Shown here piece by piece: positions 35,801 through 46,722 of a DNA stretch of 64,000 nt. Source of the stretch: Macquaria australasica (taxonomy: Eukaryota > Chordata > Actinopteri > Centrarchiformes > Percichthyidae); contig SEMN01000079.1 in NCBI GenBank assembly GCA_005408345.1, positions 248,001 to 312,000 on the forward strand. The letters run 5' to 3'. The translations under genes were made by a program, and so were the position numbers. The notes under the pieces were generated by a model, which made no database searches, had not been told where the DNA came from, and saw only the letters and a list, made by a program, of their open reading frames with translations. Every line of letters starts with the position of its first letter. Within the stretch, counting starts at the first letter, position 1.

Positions 35801-38800
35801 CTGAAAAACTTTGATTGACAATGACAAAACAAAACCACAGACTGTCGTCAGGTTCAGATTCAAATGTTGCTAAATCCTGATTGGTGCTCAGAACTACGTG
35901 ACGTCACCTTTTTCTAACAGAGGCCCGCCCACTTCAAACCAGTGAGAAGAGAAATAGAAAAACATGGAATAACACAAATACAGAAATCTCTGAGAAATAA
36001 CAAAAACTGTTGCAACTTGCAGATACTGGCAGAGGATTGTATGTTCATGTTGGACCCCGTCACTCATAGTAAGAAGCTCATTGGGAAAATACGTTTTTAG
36101 AGCCTTTAAACTGTAGTAATCTATATGAAAGTATTTTTAACTTGTAATATTCATGGTGTACTCTAGTAATGAAAGGTGCACAGAGAGATTGTTTGTGAAT
36201 TCTTGAAATGTGGTTGCATACCTGGTGTTCCGGGGATACCCTTTTGTCCTGTCAGTCCATGTAATCCATAAAGACCCTTCAGGCCGGGGAAACCTGCACA
36301 CATGTGCGTAGATCAGATGAAGGAATATGGTGGACAACAGGTGTGTACTTTAAAGAAAGAGAAAAAGAAGGCACTGATCTGATCATGTTACCTTTGTTTC
36401 CTGGAAATCCAGGAAAGCCTGGATGTCCTTGTTTTCCAGGAATTCCAGGAAAGCCTTTTTGACCTTGATTACCAGGAGTTCCCTTCTGCCCATCTGTGCC
36501 TGCAGAAAACAAAAATGTTGTTTACAAGATTGTGTACAAACCAGAGTCAGAACATTACACAATGTAATTCTGCTACAATGTACAGTATAGCATTTTAACG
36601 TACTTTAATTGGACAGTGTGTAATACGGAAGTAAATGGGAGTCTCTTACCTGGGTATCCTATTATTCCTGGTTCACCTGACTGTCCCCTTTTCCCTTCAA
36701 TACCATCAAAACCAGGAGCACCCCTGTCCCCAGTTGTTCCAATTAATCCTTTCTGGCCTGTAAAGGGGGAATCAAACATCTCATATCAGCCAAGAACGAG
36801 CCTCTACTTGTTCAGTAGTGCTGAGAAGTAACAAAAGCTGTATGAGCTACAGTTTGTACCTGGTTCTCCTGGAAAACCAGGCTCTCCTCTCAATCCAGTA
36901 GGTCCTGGAAGGTCTATACGAGGGCCTGTCTCGCCTGCAATAGTATTCAAAATGTACTATCACTTAAAATATTTTCATCACAATCACTTTATAATTAGCA
37001 TCTAGATCCCCATCTGTCTGGAGTTTAATGGAGTTGTACCTTTGAATCCCTTCCTTCCTTTGTCTCCTGATGCGCCGTAGGCACCAGGACTTCCTTTAAT
37101 TCCCTAAAAAGTAAACATGAGCAATTAACAAACATATCAAACATGAGCGACAGAACAATAGTAAAATGACACAAACAATGGCATAGTGACTGAGTGAGTG
37201 CAATGATTGATAAAATTAGACTTAAAGGTGTCCTCCAGAAATTTTGTACTTTCATAAAGTAGGAGAACGCTGAACAGACAGATTAAAAAACAAATCAAAT
37301 CACCTCAAGTCAAACTGGATCCCACATCTTCCAGACTGCAACTCAATAGCATCTTTTATTAGACCCTCATTGCCTGATAAACACTCACTTCTTTCAAACT
37401 GACACCTCAAGTTTGTAATTCAGGCTTTCTTTTAAAAAATTTAAACCTGCAATAACTCATTTTTTGGCCACTTGGAGGCAGTGGAAACAAGCAGCGGACA
37501 CAACGCTGACATGACAATGTAGCGTTCAGAGATATTAACTGTTCTCACAAGCTCAGTAGTACTCCTCTCAACGAATAAACTGAACGTCATCTGTAAAATT
37601 GGTGTAATGCCTCTTTAAGGCATAATAATTAGCATGGACTGAGTCACGTTCATTTTCCCAGTACGGCTCTGCTCACCTTGTTGCCAGACATTCCCTGAAA
37701 ACCAGTAATTCCTCGATTTCCAGTTAGGCCCGGCATTCCTTTTATCCCCGGCAGGCCCTGTGCCCCTGGGTCTCCGTGGTAACCTTTCTCATTGCTGGGT
37801 TCTCCAGGAAGACCATGAGCTCCCTCTGAGCCTGGCACACCGGGGAAACCCTTAAAACCTGTGGAAAAGAGTAGGATGTGAGGAAGTGAAATGTGAGAGG
37901 ACAGAGGGGGGTGAGAAAGAAAGAGTGACGGATCTCAGATTGTAGCTTCACACCTCTCGGCCCGGGGAAACCTTGATTTCCTGGATTCCCATGGTCTCCT
38001 TTGGCTCCCTTCATGTCAACAATCATCTGGGCAGGGATCTGAGGCTTTTCCCCGGGTGGCCCTCTCAAACCACGATCACCTGGCAGACAGTCGTGGTTAT
38101 GAGGGAGATGGTAAGTTAAAGAGTTTATGTGGCAGTCTCAACAGAACACAGCAGATTTAAAGACCCACTTTATATCAGAACAGTCTCACCTTTCTCTCCA
38201 CTTTGACCTGTGATTCCTTTTGGGCCAACTTGGCCTACCACTCCAGGTTCTCCTCTCTGGCCGCTGAAGCCCTTCACCCCTAGATCACCCCTGATCCCCT
38301 CAAAACCTGACATGCCGGAAGACCCTTTGATTCCTGGGAAAGAGAGGGACCATCAGAAGTCACAGAAAACTATTCTCTCCAGAACTGCTTGAATCATGGA
38401 CATATTACATAGATGTTATATTATTTGATGTTTAATTTTACTCTATATTCTTTAAGGAGCAGATTATCATAGTAAATATCTGAGGAACAAACCCTTTATT
38501 CCTGGAAGTCCTGGGCGTCCTTCTTCACCAGGCGGTCCTGGGTCACCTGTTGGGCCTTGCTCTCCAACGACACCATCATTACCGTACGGCCCTGGGATGC
38601 CTTTTAATCCTATTGGACCTGGAGGGCCTGGGTCTCCTTCAGTTCCCCTCTCTCCAGTGAAACCTGGCGAGCAGGATGACCAGAAGGAATGGGGAGGTCA
38701 GATATGAACAAGGACATTTCTGAGAGAGCGTGTCGGTGTGTGTGTTTGTCTAACCTGGCTGTCCAGTACCACCACGCAGCCCAGGTGAACCTGCTTTCCC

Positions 38801-41800
38801 AGGGTCACCAGGGTAGCCATACTTGCCCGCTGGCCCAGGCCTCCCTTCCTCCCCCGGCAGGCCTGCTGGGCCACTCTTACCCTTGAAGCCGGCCATACCA
38901 GGCATGCCGGCCATTCCTGGAAGAACAGATGAATAAGAACATTAATTAATAGCTCTCAAATCCTTTTTTCTTTCCAATGATACCACTAATGCTGAAAGTA
39001 AATCAACAAGGCAAAACAAGACTAAGTGACAGGTAGGTTAAATAAACTGTTGAGTTTGAATATAAGTAAGTGACAAGGTGGAGATTTGGCTAACCTGGAT
39101 AGCCTGGTTCTCCAGGATCACCAGCCTGGCCTTTATTTCCTCGAAGGCCAGACAGCCCTGGGTCACCGGGGCTACCTGGCGCTGCTCCGAAGATCTCTCC
39201 ATGAACACCCTTCTCACCTTGTGGCCCATACCGGCCGGGCACACCGGGCAAACCAGTACTTCCTACTGAACCTTTGCTGCCAGGGACCCCCAAGTCTCCA
39301 CGGGGGCCGGAAAAACCTGTATTGGAGAACCATAAATGATAATAAAAGAAAATGATCCGGACAATATTCAAATCAAAGATCAGATCAATTCTATCTATCT
39401 GACTATTGCCCAGTAAGTGTTTTCTTGTCACTACTCACCTGGTGGTCCAGGACGGCCACCTGTGCCTTGATCTCCTGTTTCTCCTTTCTCACCCTTTGCT
39501 CCAAGTGGACCCTGTGGTCCTCTTTGGCCTGGAGGACCTGTTGATTCACAAAACCATAAACAGGGCATCAAAAATGACTCAAAGCAGGCACACTGCAGGC
39601 AACATTCAGCACAAGTGTCTTGTTGTGTTACCTGGGAAACCTGGTAATCCACTGGGTCCTGGAGGTCCAGGCAGCCCAGGAGGTCCTGGAATAGCATTGC
39701 AAGCACCTGAGAAGAACACAGTCTTTAGGGCAATGGCATGGTTGAATGTAAACGTTTTAACTGTTTATGTGGAAATTATTACTATTTTGGTGCAAGTGAT
39801 TTTTGTCTGCTGCCCAGCGTGAACTGTCTTTCAGAACATGGCTTTATCATAACATTAGCTGGTATCTCAGTTCACTAAATCTCAAATTGTAAACAATTCA
39901 AAAATCAGCATGCACACAAGTCAAATAATCCAGAGGCAAAGCACAATAGAGTTGTTATAAAGGGAACAATAAGCTGAAAACGTTATTATACCAGCTACCT
40001 GTTACATCCACCTGTCCTCCATCTCCTGTTGGACTACAGCCGCCTTTCAGTTGCAAATGAGAGAGAATGAAAGAGCATTCGGAACAAGAGTTATTCAGAG
40101 CACAAGCATTATCTCAAACCAGCTTAGCTGCTGCTGGTTTGAGGGATGCAGCCCCTGCATCAAGGCGACAACAGGAGGCGAAGAAAGAAAAGTAAATAAA
40201 ATGGCAAAATATAGTTATCATGCTTTGTGTCTCCTTTTTTTTTTAAAACCACAAGCCATTAATGTTCATTACCATTTCACTACTTTGCATTAAATTACAA
40301 CAGAGAGTATTTGAAGAGAGGCGAGGTCAAATTAAATATGTGGTAAAATCCCTGTAAACAAATAAAGCCTTGAAGGAGAAATATGCAACACCATATTGAG
40401 ATTGAATAAAAGGGGGGAAGGAGGCAGTCAGCTGCCTCTCACCTGGGCTGCCAGGTGTTCCTGGAACTCCATGATAGCCTGCGAGGCCGTCGTCACCAGG
40501 TAAACCACGTTGACCTTTAAGGCCCCCAAGGACTCCACCTGGTTCTCCCATTAGCCCGGGTGCACCGGGTCGACCAGGCTGACCTGGGAAACCTTTGTCT
40601 CCACGTTCTCCACTCGGACCTTCTCCCTGTCAAGCAGCACAATCATTAGACTGCAGAATACACTTGTCATTTGAGAGGAAACAAACACATAGAGAGGAGA
40701 CTATGTCAGTTTAGATGAAACCCTAATGCAGTAGTGGAATGTAACTAAGTACATTTATTTTAGTACTGTACTTAAGTACAAATTTGAGGAACTTGTACTT
40801 TACTTAAGAATTTCCATTTCATCCAGCTTTATACTTGTACTCCACTACATCTCAGAGGCAAATATTGTACTTTACTACATGTGTCCATTTGTTCCACCAC
40901 TGACCTAATGCACATACTAAGTCACTGAAATGAACAGGATATGACGAGTATATGAAAGCACAATATGAAACTGTAATTATGGAGACTCACTGAAGGACCT
41001 GGGCTCCCAGGGAAACCAGGCAAACCATATTGACCTGAAGCACCCAGCACTCCCGGCTCACCATCTCGCCCGGGAACCCCAGGGTCTCCAGGATATCCTG
41101 TAGTGATAATACACACACATGCATAGACATACGCATACAATCATGCATCAACACACATGTACAACCACACATGTACATACAGTATGCAAACACACAGCAG
41201 AGGTCATTGCCTGATTCCTGGCCCACTTGTACCCCTGGTGCTGATCAGAAATGAGATGAAATAACAGGCACCTTTCTGTCTGGCCACACTTGTGTCCCCT
41301 TTTCGACCTTTTGGGCCTGGCACACCACTGAGTCCAGGAAATCCCTGCGAGACAACAAAGAAAAGTCTGAGGAAACAGAGACAGGCTTAAAATGAACAAC
41401 AGAAAAGAAAAATGATGGAAAGATGATACGACTCGATTATTCTTACAGGGAATCCGTCGTCTCCTTCGGGACCTGGGTCTCCTACATCACCCTCCTGACC
41501 AAACTCTCCGGTCATCCCAGGATCACCACGGTCACCAGCAGGGCCAGGTGGCCCCGGTGGAGAGTTTGCAACGGTGCATTCACATACCCCATGATCACCT
41601 AAATGTACGCACCATTGCACCCACAGGTCAGCAACATAGTGTGTTACTTATGAATTTAACAGATTATTTTACTCAGGACAAATTAAATGGAGGAGTAAGT
41701 ACTTCAGACACTTTCTGTGTTATTAACCAACAATCCATCTTGATTTAGCATGAACAGCACCTTTCACTCCTTTAAAGCCTGCATTGCCAGGCCGTCCTCT

Positions 41801-44800
41801 CCCGCCGGGAGCCCCTTTGAAGAACTCCGCCCCTAGAGACAATACAGTAAAGGTACAGACAATTAAAACTAATAAACAGGAAAATTAAGGAAAATAAAGT
41901 ATTTAAAACCTTAGTGTAAAAGTATTAAAACAAATGCAACCTCACTCACTCACTCGCTCACTTGCTCAATCACTCACTCACTCACTCACATGTTCCTTTG
42001 GGTCCTGGAGGGCCCCTGTCCCCTGGGCGCCCACTGATGCCTGGGGGTCCTGCGCTGATAGCAGGGCGTCCTGGTTCCCCTTGTTGCCCCTTCTCCCCCT
42101 GCTCCCCCTTTAAACCAAATGGCCCGAAGAAATCCAACACTGACAGACGCAAAAGGAAATTAAAAGGAAAATTGTATTTTTGACATTTAAAACTCTTGAC
42201 CATTCAGTTTATCAAAGGTTTAACTTATCTTGGAGAACAGTGCTGTGATAACTTGAACAATTCATGAGGACTGAGTCTGAGTTTCCTTGTTCACAACTGC
42301 TGAAGCAGCTATATTGAGACCATGGTATATTGTGTCACATGTAAAGTAACCTAAATGTTTTGTAAAAAATGCAACTAATACTCCTTTTGAGTTTTGGGTG
42401 TTTAGCAGTGGTTGAAGAAGTACTCAGATCCTTTACTTCTAACACAATAATGTAAAAATACTCTATTACAAGTAAAAGTCCTTTGACTTTTGACCACTGA
42501 ACATCTTACACTTATGTAAGATGTTCAGTGTAAAAGTGTAAAAGTATCATTAGCAAAATGTCCTTAAAGTATTAAAGTACTTAAAAATGGCTCTTGACTG
42601 GTTCCCCAACCACGAGTCAGACCTCCTCCAATGGGGTCACAACATAAATCTGAGGGGTCGTGAGATGATTAACATGGTAGAAAAGAAGAAAAAACTAATT
42701 TCTACTGCAAAACTTAGTAGTAATTTTGGGACGTTTTGGGAAATATTGAATAATTTTACCTCTCTGGGCCTCGAAGAGTGACTCAAATGAAAGTTCTAGC
42801 AATCACTAGCCCAAACAGGCTCGAAACCACTGGTTTAATCTTTGACAATGTATTGTATTTTATAAGCTCATCAGATGTGTTTTATGTAAAATATTAGTCT
42901 GAAAAGTCTGAAACTATTAATTATAGCTGTCAAATAAATGTAGTGGAGTAAAAAATACAATATATCTCTCTGAAATGTAGTGGAGCCGAAGTATAAGTTG
43001 GCAGAAATTGGAAATACTCAAGTAAAGTACAAGTACCTCGAATTTGTCCTTGAGTACCATACTTGAGTAAATCTACTGAATTGATTTCCACCACTGGTGT
43101 TTAGTCTGTCCACCTCCCAGGTCTGATACAAAGGATGTTTTATGGTTGATGTCCACTTTGCACTAAACTCTTTAACTTATAACACTGGATATTTACTATA
43201 TATATATATATATATATATATAAATTAAATTGACTTCCAAAATTGACCATTGCAAGTTTCATCTGGTCCTTCACTTGTATGTTAAAGGTTACTAAGGTTC
43301 ACATGACAGAAAGTGTGCAGTATTTCATTGTCTACACTGTGGTCCTTCTGTAACAGGTCTCTTGATAATGACTACTTGAGTGTGTGGATGAATCTCTTCG
43401 CATTGCTTCAGTTTACAGACCTTGTTGCTGTGTATGAGAGGCGGGGCGTCCTGGGGGTCCGGGAAAGCCTTGGTCTCCAACCGGGCCCCTCTCTCCTTGT
43501 GGACCCTGCTCACCAAGAGGACCGGGAGGACCAGCTTTTCAAAGTCAAAGCGTGATTAAAAGAAACAATTATTAGCATCTGAGCAACAAGTTACTTCAAG
43601 CAGTTCCAGACATCTTATGCTCATACATCACTGACACTTCCTGTAACTGCTTTATAATCCATCCTTATGCAGCTCTGTAACAGATTATATATGAAGGATT
43701 ATAAAGAGTTTCTAACTGTTGTTTCCTCATTTGAATATACTGTAAATATAATAGTGATTGTTCTGTTTGAGTAATAATTGGAAGGTTCACTGCCACATCT
43801 GTTTTAGCACCTGTTTAACACAGATCTCTTAACATACCCCCAACAAATCACTTTTCAGTTATTAATTACTGTCGGTTCAACCTATTGCCACGCTACACTA
43901 AATGGTCTGCTTTGTCCTGCCGGATGACAGAAGCTCTATTGTACAAGGTTCACAGAGTGTGTTCTGTGGATTTTAAGAAACCTCCTCAGGTCCATAATCT
44001 TGTGTGTCATGAACTCATGACAAGTCTGTGCAGCCTGTTAAAGTAATGTTAAGTGTTAAGTAATGTCACTAATTTCCCCACAGAGTTTCACTTCGTGTCT
44101 GCAACAGTTTTGTCAGAGTGCATGTCAACACTTGTCAGGCAGTGGGTTTCATCTTCTAACTCTTTCTCTTTTCTTTTGGATGATTGTTTGTCTGGTATTA
44201 ATCAACTTACCTTCTGAAGACCAAGGCCAAAGGGATCCTGATCCTGATATCAGTTCTCCTGGGTCACCTTGGACTCCCTGAAACACAAAAATAACGTCAG
44301 TCTTTCAGTGTTCAGTGGCTGCACTTTCACTTGCCATTTTAACGTGAGTCTTGAGTACAAAGATCGGATGAGACTGGATGAGATCCCATCATTGAAAATG
44401 ACTGTGACAGATATCCTGTTGTTGTCTTATCATATATTGTTCCCTTTCATTTATGATCTTGTTTCCTCCTCTACGTCATCTCTTACAGCGCCTTGAAGCT
44501 GGATTCACACTCACAAGGTTCAAATAAGATTTTGAAGATGTGATGTGATAATTGTTTGAGGAGTGAAGTAGCATAATAGTTTGTTAATTATACCATTTCC
44601 CCAGAATTACTGACTATATAAAACTGTGTGTTGAACAGTCCATTCAGGTTTTGTTCTAGTGTCTGGGACACTGGCAGACTGTAAACTAGTTGGAAATTGC
44701 CCAGTCATCTGTAATTTGACTCTGGGCCTCCACTGTGGCTATTAGCTTATTACCAGAGAAGCTACTTTTCTGACACGACACAAAACTTTTGACTTGTAGG

Positions 44801-46647
44801 TATGAAGAGGAAAAGACTGCAACAAGAATCGCATAAACTATAGCTAGCTATAAAACAACTATCCTTCCTTTAACCTTTTGAAAATCCTTAAAGCTGTTCA
44901 GATCACCTTAATCCAAACTGTCTGAAGCTATATGATGTTTACACTGAGTGAAGTATTCAAGCCAGAGACTCTATATATATAGACTCAGATATTTATGGCT
45001 GCACCATTTCATCAAATGCAAATATTCTAGATGGCTTGTTTTTTGCTTGTTACAACACTCGCATGCAGTTAAAGGATAATTACACTCAGTGAAATATTCA
45101 AACCCTGCATACCGTGTTGCATACCTTCACATCAAATAAAAATATTCTAAATGTCTCGTGCATTATTTTACATACATTTCCCAAAGAATTCAGCCTTGAA
45201 AATTTTGCCATCTCCTCTAGAGTTTAAAATAAAGATCTGTAGGTTTAAACATGGATAAGATGAGTAACATGAGCTTGTTATAATGGTCAGTTGGCCCACC
45301 AGAGTTTAAGAGGACAGGTTCCAATTTTCCAATTCATTTCGGCAGTAAAAATACATCACACTAAAATTACGTAATACGGATACAGTGAATTCATGGTGTT
45401 TTTGTAAGAAAGATGAGATTAAATGAGATCAGATCATTCCTGGTCCAACCCCAGTTACTCATTTATTCTAACAATGTTTGAATTATACATAAAAGTCTTG
45501 CTTAGTGCATCTTACAATGAGTCCTGGTGAGGCATCACACTGATAACCAGTGGTGGAGGAAGTATTCAGATGCTTTACTTAGGTAAAAATATCAATACTG
45601 CAAGATACAAATACTCCATTACATGCATCACATAAGTATTATCAGCAAAATGTACTTAATATTTCAAGAGTAAAATTACTTTTAATTCAGAAAAATGGCC
45701 CCTGTGAGTGTTATACTACCATATATTATATTATTGGATTATTATTACTGATACATTAATGTGTAAGTAGCATTTTACTGTTGTAGGTGGTCGAGGTGAA
45801 GTTAATTTTAACTATTTTATATACTGTTGTGTAGTTTAATCAAACACTGCATCATCATTTATTAGCTCATTATATGTTTTGTATGAAAAATCTTAATCTG
45901 TAGAGTAAGTAGTAACTATAGCTGTCAAATAAATGTAGTGGAGTAAAAAGTACAATATTTCCTTTTAAATTATGGTGGAGTAGACGTGTAAAGTAACATG
46001 AAATGAAAAGTACAAGTACTTAAATACAGTACTTAAGTAAATGGACATTACATTTCACTACTGCTGATAAATGTGTATTACTGATGACCAAACTGTGAAT
46101 TTGAGTGCACATATTTTTGTCAGTGATTGGGGATCACAATCAAGTGCATTCTCACCTTAGAACCATCTCTGCCTTTTGGTCCTGGTTCACCGAAATCCCC
46201 CTGAAAGAGAGTCGTCGTCGTTACGTTATGAAATGACATTTAATCTGATAATACAATACGACATCTCTCTCCTCTTTTGCACATACATACCCTTGGTCCA
46301 GGACTCCCATCTGCTCCAGGTGAACCCTACAACAGCATCCAAAACAGCGCATCATATGAACTGAACACATGGACATACAGGACAGTTTCTGGCTGACAAG
46401 TGTAGAAATGTGCCCATGCTCACCCGCTGTCCAGGCAATCCCATTACACCAGTTTCTCCTTTGTTGTCAGCCTGAAATAAACCGAACAAAAGAAAAGATG
46501 AGCAGAGGAAATGACATGCTGAGGTGTAATGTTAGTCTATGTCTATGTACGTGTATGTGAGTGATCACATACCGAATCTCCTATGTCTCCTTTCAGACCT
46601 TTCTCTCCCTAAAATAATGAAAGAGGGTGATATTAGTGTCCGTAATG

Positions 46648-46722
<75 letters not shown>

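Noticed and set aside
38493..38663. Apparent phase error at a col4a2 donor (AAAGG|GTTTGT)
   Set aside because: Recounting codon positions gave phase 1, matching the next exon; no anomaly.
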